Shown: positions 35,723 to 50,300 of the stretch, one piece after another
How the letters are laid out: every line of letters begins with the position of its first letter
Numbering within the stretch: the stretch's first letter is position 1
The notes under the pieces: generated by a model
The model's input: the letters and a program-made list of their open reading frames with translations, nothing else
What the model was told of the DNA's origin: nothing
Databases searched by the model: none
Source: Archilochus colubris
Lineage: Eukaryota; Chordata; Aves; Apodiformes; Trochilidae
Direction: 5' to 3'
Assembly (NCBI GenBank): GCA_023079485.1
Contig: CM041083.1
Span: 103,369,054-103,433,053, forward strand
Length of the DNA: 64,000 nucleotides
Made by a program: the position numbers and the translations under genes

Positions 35723-38700
35723 TTTTTAGCTCTTTAGAACTTTTATGTTTCCTCTTTCTGGGGCAGTACTTGCACACAATTAGAATTTTGATTTTTTATA
35801 TTTTTTTAAGAATCCCCAAGGCTATTTTTATACATAAAAAAGTAAAAAATTAATGCTGTTTAATCAGAATTAATTACATTTCTTGTAACTTCTTGTAACT
35901 TTATATGCTCACACTTTTCTTGAAACTATTAATTTAAGGATGGAAAAGTTGGAAGAAGCAGAAAATATATAAATGTTACAAATATTTGAAAGAAATTAAG
36001 GCCTTGACTCTTAACAGATATGAAGCTTCCTAAAATATTACATTTCTACCTCTTAAAGGATGATCTCCTTGCTGTAATGCCTAAGTATTTTTACACATTA
36101 ATTTGCATTGCTATGTTAATTTTCTGCTTAGATTGTAATTTCTAATAGCTTTTTATAAATTTTGCTGATGAGGCTCTACATACATCATAGTATTATGTTA
36201 TTAAAATATATGAGAAACCAATACCAGGAAAGTCAATATTACATTTATTTAAATTATTGTAACTACACTAATGAAGTTTTGTGAGTCTGTATGAAATTCT
36301 TTTTCTTATAGGGACTCTACTTGTCTCAGTAACATTTCATGAAGTATTTTTTTCTTATTTTGTTTTACTATGCCTTCAAAATAATATAATTTTTTAAAAA
36401 TGTTTTATCTTTATATATCTCTTGATGTATATTTCCATTATGATACACTAAAATTACAACCATAGTTGAGCTGCAATAAAGGAGAGGTGTAATTCATGAC
36501 ACAGAAGATAAAAGGTATTTTTGATTTGATGCTTTAAAAACAAAGCCTTCTTAAATACTTAGTATAATTATAAACCACATAAAACATGAAAGATTTTTTT
36601 CAAATATTAAAACACACAAAAAGCCTTTACAGCAATTCCAATTCATGTCAATTTTTTTTTTCTGGAGGGAAGTAAAATAATATTTTTACATTTTGTTAAA
36701 CATATTCAATATTAAAATTCAATGCAAGTTAGAAAAAATAGTCAGTCTCCAGCATTTAACAAAATAGTCACAGATGTAACTAGAAGCAACTGTTTTCCCC
36801 CTAGTTATTAACCTTAAATAAAAGTTATTGTAGATTTGGAACCTGAAATATATTTGTGACAATTTCTTAAATTTGTCCTGGTAGTATACTGTCAAACAAA
36901 TATTTAACTAACAAGTGAGCTTGTGCTATGGAAGGATATCAAATGACGGGATTCGTAATTTCCCAAGGAACCATTCAGATTATTTGACAGTGTTAGCACA
37001 CATTTATAGTTGAGCACAGTCTGCAAGAAATCTCAAAGTAGTCTGCAGACCATAGTAAGATTTCTAATAGAAGTTGCAAATAGTAGAACATTTAATATTA
37101 ATATGTCTCATTTTGAAGGAAAAAACAAACACTGGTGTTAATTACTGTGGCCATTAAGAGCCCAGATCCCAAGCAACATTGACAGATGTAACAACTCAAC
37201 TATCTAGCCTCTTGGGAAGTTCTTTGTACATTTATCTAGGTCAAAATGGGTCATATTTTTCTTGCTATTTACAGTCTTTTACAAATAATAAACTCACAAG
37301 AGAATGAAATATTGTTTAGTGGAGGCAAGTGAGAGTCAGGAAAAGACTGCAATAAAATTAAACATAATTTTAATTCCCAGTAACATATGCAGAGTTACCT
37401 TGTATTATCAAGGAGAAAAAAAAGGAAAATAATCCACAAAATAAAGGTCAAATTATGGATAAGATTTGTGGCCATAAAAAATTAGGGAAACTAAAATCTG
37501 TGAATGACTTATGGAGAAATACAAGTATAGAACTAATATAAATCAGACCAGTTTATGAGTAGAGCTGTATTTTATCTGGAATTTTAACCATTTAAAGATC
37601 CATATTTTTTAAAAAAATTTGCATCTTGCATAATTTGTCTTATAAAATGTTAAATATGTGTTCTTCTCACATAATATAACTATTACGTTTAATATAAGTT
37701 ATATGTCTTTACACATGTAATAATTATTTGCAACAAAATACGGAGTAAGCATGTTTACACCAGAACCTGGAACACCTGATATGAAGGGGTCCCATTAACA
37801 TGTAGACATTCTTTTGGCCCTTATCCTCATGGTGAAAGAGATTAATTAATAGTAAAGGTATTATTTACCTGTTTTTTTTTCCACAGTACCCAGATATAGT
37901 TTAATTGCCTGCATTGGAGGGTCTCCTATTATAGTGTGAACATGATGTTTGTGAAAGAAATTCTGATTACCCGCTTTCTTTGGAATATGAGGATCAGTAC
38001 ATTTGTTACTACCTATAACCCTATCACTACTTTTTAAGATGTTGAAGCAGTCATCACTGGATGTATATGAATAACACTTCCATGATCTCAGCTGGATAAG
38101 TCCATTAATCTCTTCTACCCAAAGTGTTTAAGTGAGAGTCTAAAAACTTTACCTATTGCAATAGGGCAGGGGGATGCAAAGAGCTGACAAAAATATATTA
38201 GAAAGGGAGAGGTCTCCCATGTTTCTTGCTTTTCTCAATCAAGTAATCAATCTAGTCCTCTATTTTCTCTTTCCTTTTCGAAATGTACAGGGTTGGTAGT
38301 TTTTTGTTTGTTTGTTTTCTAAACTTGAACTAACCAAAAGGAAGACATGGACTCTGTAGTATGAAGACAAAATGACATCCTGGTATTTTATTACTGGTAC
38401 GAACGTTTCACTATTATTATTATTTAGCACAGCCTAAAGACTGTGCATCAAGAGACTTTTTCCTGTGTAAAACATTTGCCAGCTATTAAATTAGTGTCAG
38501 ATCTGTGTCATTCCCAATAATTGGCTCAAAATAGAGTTGTACTAAAAAAAAAAAATCTGGTATATAATAAATATTTATAGGGCTTTTCTTCCTCATTCTT
38601 TTTTTCCTCAGTGAATAAATGACTGAGAAGAAATTACTATTTGCCAGTTGCCCTTAAGTTAAGCTATAGAAGCACAACTTAATTAAAAAAAACTTTTGGC

Positions 38701-40433
38701 AGTAGAACTGATTTACATAGGGTTTAGAAAGGTTGGAAAGCCAGGAATAACAGCTGATAAAGAAGATAAAATGAGCTGGCTTATGAAGAAAATGTACACA
38801 ATTAAAAAATGTGCCAGTATTTACAGTATGTCAAGAGAAAATAAAAATACTGGTTCATACGTTGCTGTGAAAAAGAATTTTTCCTCCATACTTATTTATG
38901 AAAGATGTTCAGTCAAACAGCCATGAAGGACCATAGTAAATTAATTCTATGAAAAGAAAAATACCTCATACAAGAAGGACTCAGATTAATTTGTTACCAG
39001 GAAGTGAAGGGAAAATTAGAAGACTGCCTTGTAGTTATTCTTGTCAGAACCGCTAAGTTCAGAAATTAATTTTTTTTCTGGAAATGTATTTTTCACCCCC
39101 TTTTTCCTGTCAACTAGAGGATACAGATATTTATTAGAATTTTTTATGAAAAAAGTTCTGTCAAAAGAAAGGAACAGTATTTATTGTACTTATGATATAC
39201 ATTTCTTTTCCCATGAGAAGAAGATGAAATCATAAATGTTTTAGGGACAGAAAAAATCCATACACTTTCTTGGTGACAGGGTGGTACTACTGTCAAATAA
39301 TCTAAAAGTGATAATAGCACTATTCACAAACTTTAAAAATAAGTACAAATTTTATTTCCAAGCTATGTTCTTCACTCATTTGATAATCCCACGAGCTATT
39401 TATATTTACAAGGTATCTTACTTATATACATTTATTTTTAATTCCACTCTCTCTGAACACTTCTTGGATAAAAAAAACTCCTTTATAAATGGGACCAAAA
39501 CTCTTGCATCAAGCTCATAATTAACATAAATAGGACCTAAGTTATTAAAATTCTGTCTGTAGGCATAGGTTTGACAGTGTATTCTCAAAGCTCTTGGCGA
39601 GCCTCCATGTAACTTGTATTTTTCAACAAAGAAAAGTGGCCTGCACGATGCTACTGTTGAATGTCTTTGAGTTGCTTATGGACAATAAAATAATCTTATA
39701 AATATTCAGTGATTACTCTCTTAGTCTTAAACATGCAGCTTTGGAAGAAGGATAAAATCTGTATGACAATGTCTTCACTCTTAAATCTCAAAGTCAGTCT
39801 TAGTCTGGTTCGCTACAGTATTTGGTACTTCTTCCTGTCAAGGAAGATATTGATAAAATGTACACATAACCTGGAGGAGAGATAATTAAAAAAGTTTATT
39901 TTAATACAATGATGAGAAACCACAGAAGTATTGTAAATAGGAAGTACAAAGAAATCCTTCCATTCTTTTCAGCTAGAGAGGATTTCCAAGGGGACTTATC
40001 AGCCAGAGCTGAAAACTGTGCTGAAGTGGCTGAGTGGTTCCCAAGTGATTTTGAAAAGAGCAAGATTTTACATACCTACAAATGTCTGCACAGATATAGC
40101 TTTAGCAGAGACTTATGACATTGCTTCTAGAAGGCTCATTATATAATTCACAAGACCGTACAAGTACATTGCCATAATGATGTATATGGGTAGCATTAGA
40201 CTTAGGAAATCCAACTATAAATGTAATAAACCACTGCTTATAAAAGTAGGTATGATTAAGGAGTAATTTTAAATCCTTTTTATTTTTACAATTCTGATCA
40301 TCACTTTAATCCAGGGTTCTTCGATTTTCCTGAAAACTTCACCTTTTGCTGTCAAGATAATCTGGAGATAATTATATATCCAGAATACTGAGGAATATTC
40401 TTCCTAATTATGCTATTTACATAAAAGCCATCA
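35723..40433. other. Unique AT-rich non-coding DNA
   Basis: 4.7 kb without a recognised gene, exon or repeat family. Open frames are at most 79 codons. This is some of the most AT-rich sequence in the window, with runs such as TATATATCTCTTGATGTATA near 36412-36431. Confidence 0.55.
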
Positions 40434-40560
40434 TGGCCAAGTTAGACAGGGTTTTGAGCAACCTGGTCTAGTGGGAGAAGTCCCTGCTTAGGAAGGGGTT
40501 GTTGGAACTAGATGATCTTTAAGGTCTCTTTCAAACCAAAACATCCTGTGATTCTATGAT
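40434..40560 (+). mobile_element. CR1 LINE 3' terminal fragment
   Basis: The last 127 bases or so of a CR1. It reads CAAGTTAGACAGGGTTTTGA, then a CAACCTGGTCTAGTGGGAG word shared with the copies at 23965 and 55420, then TTGGAACTAGATGATCTTTA. It closes with two octamers, ATCCTGTG (decayed) and ATTCTATG, plus AT at 40543-40560. It holds no complete coding part. Confidence 0.88.
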
Positions 40561-43229
40561 TTGTTTAACAATCACAATGCAATTTGTTTTAAAGAATAAA
40601 AAGCTTTGGAGCGATTATTCATAGTAATGTTGCAAGGATAATTCTTATGGAACTGTGTTATTTGTTTTATGGTTGCATCTTGGAGATGATGAAGAGTGAA
40701 GATGAAATATTAGAGATGAAAATCAAAGAAATGTCAGAGATGCAAAAGTTAATAAATAGCGTACCAGTGTCAGTACACTTCCATGCTGATTTTTTGATTT
40801 ATATGTCTCCTCAGTGTACTGCCAATACTTTAAACTTCTTGCAGTTTATGTCTACTTCATGACTTACTGTCGGTGACAGAAATAACTAACAGTGGGAAAA
40901 AAATAGGATGCAAATAAGACAGAAATTTTCAGCTGGCTTAAAGACAAGTTGTCCTTCAGAAACATTTATTTAGAAAAACTATTTATTTAGAAGAACTTAT
41001 GCTATGAAAATAGTTGCCACATTTTTGTATCATTATGAGTGAAGAGAAGTTCTGTGTGCTGAATAAATTTTCTAAACTGTCTTCTAAAGATTATAAGAGC
41101 AAATTTTATAAAATTTGAGAGTCAAGGAGACTGGTCAGATACAGCAGGATGTATAATTTTTTATAAGTTTTCAGATCTTATCATCCCATGCACCTTTTTA
41201 GAAAACATATAGCCAGCAAAAAAAGAAAAAAAAAAGGAAAAAAAAAAGATGAAACTAGACCCTATTTTGAAGATCACTTTCTTCTTATTTTTACTTTTAA
41301 TTCTTGTAATAGAAATATACAATGGTGTTGATTAATAAGATAGATTTTTGTATATTGGTCTGAAGGTCTACAGGTATTTACATAGTGTAATAAAAAAGTC
41401 TGACAGTTGGCAGCCATCATGGTGTGTGTAGCAACCACTGTGCAACCAGAAGAACCCAGGTGTTAAAGTTACATTTCCCAGATGAACTATTTGATTCTAA
41501 TTTTGCCTATTGATATTAACTATATTGTTTTTATTAAAGATAACCTTGAAATTGAGTATAAAGTTATGAACCCCACACAAAAATAATCCAAACAGTTTAC
41601 ATTTCAAAATACAGAATCTGAAATCTTGCTTATTTTGTCAAGACTTGCATCATCTTCACGTAGTACCTCCTTATAGAGGCTTTGTTTTGTTTTCTGTTTG
41701 TCTTCACAGTTAGTTGCAGGGAGTTTGTAAGAATGCAACAACAACAGGAAGCAAAATTATTTTTAAAAATGGCCTTGAGTCATAACAGGGTTAAAAATTA
41801 GGACTACAGTTGGGACTGAACTTGAAAAGAAATGTTGCAAAATATTTGTGCAAAATCTTCCAAATCTTAGATATTTCAGCAGCATTCTCTCAGTGAAATA
41901 TTTTCTAGTTTATTTAATCCAATCATATCAATTCAGTTTGGGAATAAATATACCAGGAAAGTTTTAAATTTGAAGTACTCTTTAGCCTTGGTGTATCAAA
42001 AGAAAATGGCAGATTGCAAAAACTACAAATTAGTCAGGAAATGAGCCTTCCAAAACCAGTAAAAAGTACATTTAATTAAGAGTAACAGTTTATACAATGG
42101 CAAGTAATCAAACTTTGAAATGAAAGACAAGAAAAATTACTAAAAATCTTGTTTTGTTTTGTTTTGTTTTTTTAAAGAACTTTACAGAATGCCAGATTCA
42201 AGAGATGATTTATTTTGATCCTGGATAGGAGCTGACTCAGGGATAAGATTCATCTCTTGCAAAAAAAATTCTGTTTGCAGACAATCTATTCAAATCAGCT
42301 CAGGGATATCTTTGCTTACTTACTCAAACTGCATCTAAGCTGAAATAGCTGAAAATTATGATAATGGCACTGGGAACAGATTTTGTAAAATCAGTGTCTT
42401 TTTTGTATTTTTTGGTATGTTAAGATGAGGTTCCAAATCAGAATAGAACAATCAGAGTTCTGCTGTTTTTACTCAGGAATAGAAATGCTAAATTAAAATT
42501 ACAGTAGTTGCAAAAGAACCAGTTGCAAGAAGTCCGTGATGAAGTCAGTTATTTCTAGATCAGTTCCAGTTATCAGAGACATTTTTTTTTCACATTTTAA
42601 AAAGGCAATACTCAAATTGATTCACCTGATTAATAATTGGTGTTCCAAGAAGATGTGATGTAAGATATACTCTCCTTATTCTTTGTTCATTTGAAGACCA
42701 ACACAATCCTTGGGTTTAAAAGTATGCCTGCATTCTCTATACCCCAGTGTAGCACAGAAGCTGCATCACAAACACAGAGTTTTTCGGTCTCCCACAACTC
42801 AAGCCCAGCTCTACTCTTACATTTCTTTCTCCTACCTATACTTGACCCACCCAGTCAACTAGGAAGAAACTGATATAAGAATATACCTGGGGAAAGGTTG
42901 AAGCCTTGCTCAGGCTGCTGTAGCAGGACATAATTCATACAACATATAAATACTTCTAAAAATAAATTATTTTCTCGATCAGATAAAGGGAGAGAGGTTT
43001 GTGATAGAAAAGAGGATAGGGGGAATTGCTGCTTCTGAGGAACTACTTGCAAATGGTTTCAAATCTCAGTGCAAGTGTAGGTCAAACATTGTGTTCTTTT
43101 ACAGCAACACATGTGCCATTTTTCTCCTTGAACTAAGATTAACCTAAAGAGAATTAAGAATTTATTTAACAGGTGCTCCTGCTGCCTATGCTTGACTTCC
43201 TGCTATGGACCCTTGAGCTCAGAGCAGGT
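40561..43229. other. Unique AT-rich non-coding DNA
   Basis: No gene recognised. A 71-codon frame at 40647-40862 has no motif. (TTGTT)n-type sequence lies at 42149-42173. Purine-rich A/G runs occur at 41220-41250. Confidence 0.55.
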
Positions 43230-43445
43230 GCTCTCTGAAAGTCAGCCAGGTCTCTGCTTCTTCCTAGGACCGTGTCCCACTGGGTTCTTCCAAGTAAGTC
43301 CTTGAACAGGCCTGCTTGCCTGAAGTCCAAAGCTGAAAGTCTTTTTGCCTCATTTCCTCTTCTCAGGATGCTATATTACTCTCACTGCAGCCTGGGCTTC
43401 TCTCAGACTTAACGTCATTAACCATTTCTACCTTGCTGATAAGAA
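43230..43445 (-). mobile_element. Old CR1 fragment (end of the endonuclease domain)
   Basis: The words TTGAACAGGCC, GCCTGAAGTCC, CTCTTCTCAGGATGC and CACTGCAGCCTGGGC follow one another as in the antisense of CR1 ORF2 just after the endonuclease SDH motif. The equivalent order in the 24413 element is at about 26530-26690. Neither the 5' nor 3' end of the element is present. The plus-strand open frame here is an artefact. The left limit is uncertain. Confidence 0.62.
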
Positions 43446-43518
43446 TCAGGATAAAAAAAAAAAAAAGCCCTTGCTCTTCTTCTTGCTAGGAAGTTGCAAG
43501 TGCACTACAGAAACTGCC

Positions 43519-43575
43519 TTTTTCTTTTTTCTTTTTTTTTTTTTTTTCTTTTCTTTTTTTTTTTTTTTTTTTTTT
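43519..43575. repeat. Polypyrimidine tract
   Basis: 57 bases of T interrupted by five single C residues. Seventy bases upstream lies a 14-A run at 43452-43465. It encodes only a poly-F and S artefact. Confidence 0.9.
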
Positions 43576-46500
43576 AAGCTTCAATCTCTTTTAGATGCCT
43601 ATATATATCTAGCCTATTTGTGTTATGCTACTGTGTAGCATTCCTGACAATGAACCTCAGGCATGAAGAAAGAGTATCTTTTTTCAGTAGAAAGTATTTT
43701 CTTTTCTTACTTGAAGTACTGGACTGCATGATAGAACTTGGGAATAAATTGTGTACATGGAAATTAATTTTTAGTAATGGATAAGGTCTTTTAGGCTGGT
43801 CTTACCTTTGATTATTGAACTCATGTTTCTATCATGTTTCTATCAATATGACTTTGTATGAAGACATAATCTAATAAATACAATACAAAATAAAGGTTAT
43901 TTTGTCTTTATTTCAATTATTTGTCCATAAATTGATGGTGCAGATAATATTTAGCTAGCCACTCATTCTGTGTATGTACTTGTAACATATGATACAATAC
44001 ACTAATTACTTTACTGGCATGAGTTTAGAATTCCTTCATTACTCATATGACAAGGCTACAAATCAGAAGTGCCAGATTTTCCCAAATGAATGCCAATGAA
44101 AACCTCTTATAAGTCTCAAGGGTGGATTATCTGTGTCAGGATGATTGAGCAATACCCAGAGAATGGCTGAATAAGAATAGCTCCTGGAAAATCAGCTCAT
44201 CAGTTTGATGACTGAATTTTAATTAGGAAGCCTGAATACTCTCTCTAGGACTTTCCTTGAACTATATATAACTTGTACAACCAGATTCCAATTATGAAAA
44301 ATTCTGATTTCTCTTTGGGTTAATCTTGGTTCAATCAGAGATTAATTGTGAGTATTAGAATGGTTAATGTTATAAAATCTAAGTTCTGTAATGATATATT
44401 CTGAAGGAGGACTTGGATTTGAGGATTAAAATATTACAGTAGTTTTGGTAAAAGTTTATATCTTTTTATTATATTACCAGGAAAAATTGCTGCTTTCCTT
44501 TTTTTTTTTGTTTTTTTTTGTTTTTTTTGTATTCCCACTAGATTTTAAGACAATTCTAAAATATTGCTAAGTTTGAAACATGAGAACTAGAAATTCCAGG
44601 AATCTGTGCAGATGTGTAATCTAGGTCTGAATCCATGTTTCTTCAAACCCAGATCCAAGCCTTTAAACTGTAACCATCTCTGAGCAAACAAAATAACAAG
44701 TTTTAGCTTGCAGAAATAATAATGTGAGAAATGCTAAGATTGCAGACAGGTATTATTTCTCACCATTCAGACTTAACTGAATTAATAATTCTTTCTTAAA
44801 TTACATTTTCACTATATGAGACTGCCGCTTTTTGTCAGTTGCATTATAACTAAGTGCTCCCAAATTTCAGAATGAAATAATTATGTTAAACTAACGTGTA
44901 ATGGAAAATAGTTTGATTGTAGCTCTGAGAATGGAATTTGCAAGTTTAGCAGGTTTGTAAAATAGAACCTCTTAATAAATCTATACATACTAGTTATTCT
45001 ACAAAGCCAAGCATTTAAGTATTCCAAATTACAGTTAGTTATTAGAGAAACACAAGAGCACTGGAAGTGTAAAAATGCTCTGAATTCATGAATCTTTCAG
45101 ATTTTATATCCTCTATATGCAGGAATATATTTCTAGGATAAAATTAGAAACAACTAAATGAAATACTTAGATCAGAATGTAAGAACTATATTGAATGCAA
45201 GAAGAAAGATAAATATGTGTACCACTCTGAATAGATTAGACGTGAATACAGAACAGTGGGAACACATCTGGATTTTACTTTTGCAGCACCAAGCATAAGA
45301 TTCTTATGTACAAGAAGAGTTTTTGAAATATAAAATATTCCTAAAGAGCTTTTTGGTCCACACTGTCAGTCCTCCACTTACTCTCTTATAACATGGTGTG
45401 AAAAGCTTTAAGCTCTAAGTTTTTGGTTTTTTTTTCAGTTTTGCTTTTGTTTTATTTTCCATTCAAATTTACTGTACATTTCAGAGTAATATTTCTACCC
45501 TCTCATTTCTTGCTTTTGCTATTACACGCTGCAATAAATTTTATAAATCTAGGGTTAAGATTATCCAAGCTGACATTTCAACTGATTCAGCTGATAGTAA
45601 GTCTTCAGACCCAGATTTATATAAATTGAAGAGACACTTCTTTATCATTGCATTTTATAAATTTATACTTCCCTACAAAAACAATTGCACATCATACTTC
45701 TTGTTTCTCATATGTATTATTTGTTATTTAGCTTCACATATGACAGTTTCAAACTCAATAATGAGAAAGTCCTATGATTGAAATTCACAGATCAGAGCCG
45801 TAGCTGAATTGTAAAATGAATTGTACAGATGTTCAAAATCACTGTTGAAGTTTTAAGGACAAAAATCAGTATTTCTATGTTAAAAATAAATACTTCCAAA
45901 TACAACATCATGCCATTTCCAAAGATGCATATTCAAATATATCTGCTCTTAACTATAGCTTCATCTCTTGATTTCCCAGCTCATATTTAATAAGCAAGGG
46001 AAATAATAGAGTTATAATTTTTTTCGTACTGAACTACATTGACCATGGATGGCTTATTTATATCTCATTGTTAAGACAAGAAAGGATCCTAACCTTAGAC
46101 AACTAAAGGTTGTGCCTTTTAAAGATTAAGAAAACCTTTATTATTTGCAATCTCTCCAAAACTTCAAGATACTCTTTCATACTAAGAGGATTAAATAGTG
46201 GAAATAAGGCATGAGATTAACTTATTTTATGATTTTATTCAGAGATAACTTTTCTATTATTTCTTTATTCAAAGTGCATTTAGACGGAAATATAAATGGA
46301 GGAATAGTTCTGCATTTGACTTGCATTTTTCTGCCTATTTAACTATGTCTAATAGTTGCAATAAATACTCAGCAATTGAAAATATATTAAATGTATAAAC
46401 CATGACACTTCTGTTTTTCTTAAGAGGTAAGTGATTTTAAACAAATGCCAGCCATACTCTTGTTTACAAGTAATGGTAAGACATAGAAGAGGACATGCCT

Positions 46501-49500
46501 GGAAGGGGTAACTAAAAACAGGAACTTAAGCACACTTTTCCTCATTTGTTGTCTTATATCATTGGACTAATGTAAAAAGATTAGGAAATCATAGGGACCA
46601 ATATTATAATAGATGGCTTTTCCATTTTACAATTTCTACTTGTCTCCATTTTTTTTAAATCTAAGGAAAAAAACTGATCCTCTGTAAATGGAGAGGCATT
46701 CTGGGCTGAACCATTTTAACTGCTTAGTACTGTTAAGCCCAATATTTATGAACAGGAGGTAAATATATTCCATTATGCTTATGTACAATGGGATTAGTTG
46801 TGGAAACTTGAATCCACATCTAGACCTCTTGCATGTATTTATTTCCATATGGAGGCAGCCCAAATATTACTGCTCCATAAAAAATTGTCAGATTATTAGT
46901 CTTCCCTGCATGTTATTTTTATTATCCAAACAAGAAATCCTGTATTCCAAAAATATCCAAACAACCTTATTATCCTCACTTAACCTCCATTAGAGATTTC
47001 AACAATTTGGCTGTCTGTCTTTTCTGAAACCTAAAAGCTGTTAATTGTCATAACTGGAAAGGCTGAAGGTGATAGTTATTGCAGTAGATGAAATCTGGAG
47101 ACGAGAGGGAAAGAGAATTACAAAAACTTGTATTTTGATTTGTATGCGCTATATCTAACACAAAACTGCAGATGAAGTCTAACTCCATATGGAGTTATCA
47201 TTCAGTCAATTTTCACACATATGCCTTCAAAACATTTAGGAAAGGAAAGCTAACTAAAAAAAAAATAGATTGCAGTTCTTTAAAACATTAGTTATACTGC
47301 TATTGACAATATACAATTAGAATTCCCAAGTATTTTATTTAAGAAACTGTTTAAATTGTCTAAAATTTTTTGAGGAAAAGAAATTCAAGAAAAACACATG
47401 GCAAGTTGCTGAAAAAGGATACAACAATACGGAATTTGGAATTTAAATTATTTCAGGTAACTCAAGTGAATTTGTTCTTAATTCACACATTTAGTTTGAA
47501 TTTGTAATGTTGAACACCACAAGAAATCAGGAGTAGGGTTTGGAATGTATTTGGTACATTAGAGAACAGAGAGAATAAAAATCTCTCTGAGATAAAGGTA
47601 GGCTACTAAAATATTAATCGGAGTGAGAAGTATAAAACTGTCAGGCAAAGAAATTTTTCCCTCTCCTTTCCATTCCACTTCAGGTCCATTTTAAAAAGCA
47701 ATAAACTAGAAATTATATGCTTAAAAAAAAAGAAAAAAAAAACACAACCCTTTTAAATTTGGCTTATTCTGATTCTGAAATAGAGGTATGAGGAAGGCAA
47801 AAGAAAATTTTACTTAAATACCTGAGTTTAGGAATGTAATAGAAAAACTTGTTAAAAATTGCACTGAAATATGATGGGAAAGTGCTCAGTCATCCTTTCC
47901 GTGCTAAAAGAAGGGATTTTATGTTTCATTTCCCCATCCTAAAAGGAAATCTGCTTCATTCCTAACAGCTGTGTCTGATAAGAGTTTGTATGTCCTACCT
48001 TTATCTCTCCATCCAGGAGAGGAGAACATAACACAACACTCACTTTATTCACTAGGTGGAATTCCCAGCTCTGACATTGTCAACAGCAAGTGAGGTGCAA
48101 AACCCTACTCTTTTTCATGAAGCAAACAATCTTTTTGATTTATCCAAGCACTCTGGTCTCGTCAATTTCCTGCCTATCTGTAATCAAGAAGCAAGAGAAG
48201 GGTTGAGGCAGCAGTCATTCCTCCTGTGTACTCTTGTTTTCTCTTTTAATGGCATACATGCATTTGTGCCTGCAGTTTTCTTGCAGCACGATGGAAAAAT
48301 GTGGTGCTCTGAAATTCTTTAAACTGGGTGCTGCTCTGTCAGATATGTTCTCCACACCATGCACCACCACAAAGTGAGACATGTCACCACGTACAATACT
48401 GTAGCACTACATATGGGCAGAATAGAAGCATTCTCCAGGTGCCTCCAAATCTTTACTTTCAAGACAGGTGGTGAGACCAGATGCTAAAAAATAAATAAGG
48501 ACTGTAAGAGGTCAGAACTGTTTTGAAACAACTATTTTACAGGGATTTCTTAGTTTTCAAATGTCCAGATCTTTCTGATACTGGAAAAGAGAGGAAAGAA
48601 GGGCTTTATGTTCAAGTAACTGCTGAAAAATATCCTTGTTCTGATATCGCAGTAAAACAATTTTGGTACCTCAAAACTCCATTATCCAGATATATTTGAA
48701 ATCCCCTCAGGAATAGATGGAAGGAAAAAGAAAGTAATGTCTTCTTTTGTTCATAAAGTACATCTTATTTTGGGAAAAAAAAAAAAAATCATTCTTATAG
48801 CAATTTCAAGTTCAGGAACCAGAGAGTTATAGTCTATGCAAAACCTGAATTAGCAGCTCAGCAGTAACATCCATGCTCCCATTTCAGATGTGGTTGGTTT
48901 TTTTTGCTATTATTTGTGTTCTCTGCAGCAACTTTAAAAGTGGATAGTTCCTAAGAGCAGTATTAATCACTTTTACATCTTTGAAACTGCTCATGGCAGA
49001 GTCGGAAACAAGAAAACCTTGCTGAGAACTTTTATGGGAAATATATCCTCTGTAGTAAATGGCTATTTTGTTTTTGCTGTTCTCTGTTCTCCCAACACAT
49101 TAAAGTTGAGTTCTAAAATCTTAGTAAAGCAAGTACTTGTCTTCTAACAAAGAATAATTGAATTTATTGAATTAGGAATGGATGCAGTTTGTCTTTGATA
49201 CATCTTCTTATAGCATCTTTATTAACCTATAAACTGGAAAAAAAGTTCCTTTTATTTCCCAGAATATCACATTTTATCTTCTCAATAAAAACTATTTTTT
49301 TCTTTGTACAGAGAGAACATATACCAGATTACATATATTAAATGCTATTAAGTTATTATTGACTGTTCAAGATTTTTTCTTTTTTTAATAAAAAAACTGT
49401 GACAAAGCCAAAATAATGTGTAGAAGCCATTCTATTGTTATTATATAGATATTATGTGCAATTAACTAATTGCTAACTTGTATATGTGCTGAAAATTTCC

Positions 49501-50127
49501 TTTAACTGCTAGTTTAAAGGATCTTTCGTGGAGCAATGTCCTATATAACATCTTGTCTTTCAATATATCTGTGCTGATATTATAAAAATATTCATTTTGA
49601 TGGGGTTTTTTTGTTTGTTTTCTGTTGGTTTTTTTTTTTCCAATACTGTAATAAAGCTGATTTTTAAATGCAGCTTTTGGAATTTTTGAAAATGTCTTGG
49701 TTCATGCAGAGAGGGGAAAACTGTCACAGCAAACTGCTGCACTCTGCAGAGATAGAACTGAAAAGTATTTACTTTATTCACTAGAAAGTCTATTTAAGAT
49801 ATTGTCACTTCCAGAGAATATTTGACAAAAATATAATTAAACATAAATTCTGATAAAATATACAAATGTGAGAGAATATAAGGATCAGAAAACACGTGTG
49901 TGTTGTCAGCTAACATAATATATACTGGCAGCTGTTTTAACTGACGTAAGCTTCAATTTTAACTACAATACATATTTAAAGACAGCTGAAGGCATAATAG
50001 GAAATGAGAGCACTAAAAAAAGAGAACTTTTTTATTTATTTAGATTCTTGTATAAAGCAAAAAAATAATATGAAGTTTACATCTAGGTCAGTTTTGAAGT
50101 ATTTAAGATTCCATCACAATTACTTAA
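43576..50127. other. Unique AT-rich non-coding DNA
   Basis: 6.5 kb with no recognised gene or repeat family. Local features are an 11-base tandem duplication (CATGTTTCTAT twice) near 43822-43843, T-rich interrupted runs at 44503-44530, and a 14-A run near 48775. Open frames reach only 88 codons (48056-48322) and have no motif. Several stretches are not low-complexity and could hold conserved regulatory DNA, but nothing in one sequence can show that. Confidence 0.5.
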
Positions 50128-50300
50128 GAGTGGTGAAGCATTGGAACAGGCTGCCCAGGGAGGTGGTGGTGACATCATCCCTGGAGGTGTTCAAAAGACA
50201 CGTAGATGAAGAGCTACAGTGGATGGTTTAGTGGTTATGGGTTGTAGGGTGAATGGTTGGACTCAATGATCTGAGAGGTCTTTTCTAACCTTGATGAGTT
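50128..50300 (+). mobile_element. CR1-type LINE 3' end fragment
   Basis: GTGGTGAAGCATTGGAACAG, GAGGTGGTGGTGACATCATC and CCTGGAGGTGTTCAAAAGAC correspond to the ORF2 C-terminus, followed by a 3' UTR with GGTTGGACTCAATGATCTGA and GAGGTCTTTTCTAACCT. The terminal octamers are missing or decayed beyond recognition. Its 3' UTR resembles that of the nested piece at 60272-60385, so both may come from one subfamily. Confidence 0.85.

Noticed and set aside
43345..43638. 97-codon open frame with poly-phenylalanine
   Set aside because: Reads through antisense CR1, an A run and a polypyrimidine tract; an artefact of repeats.
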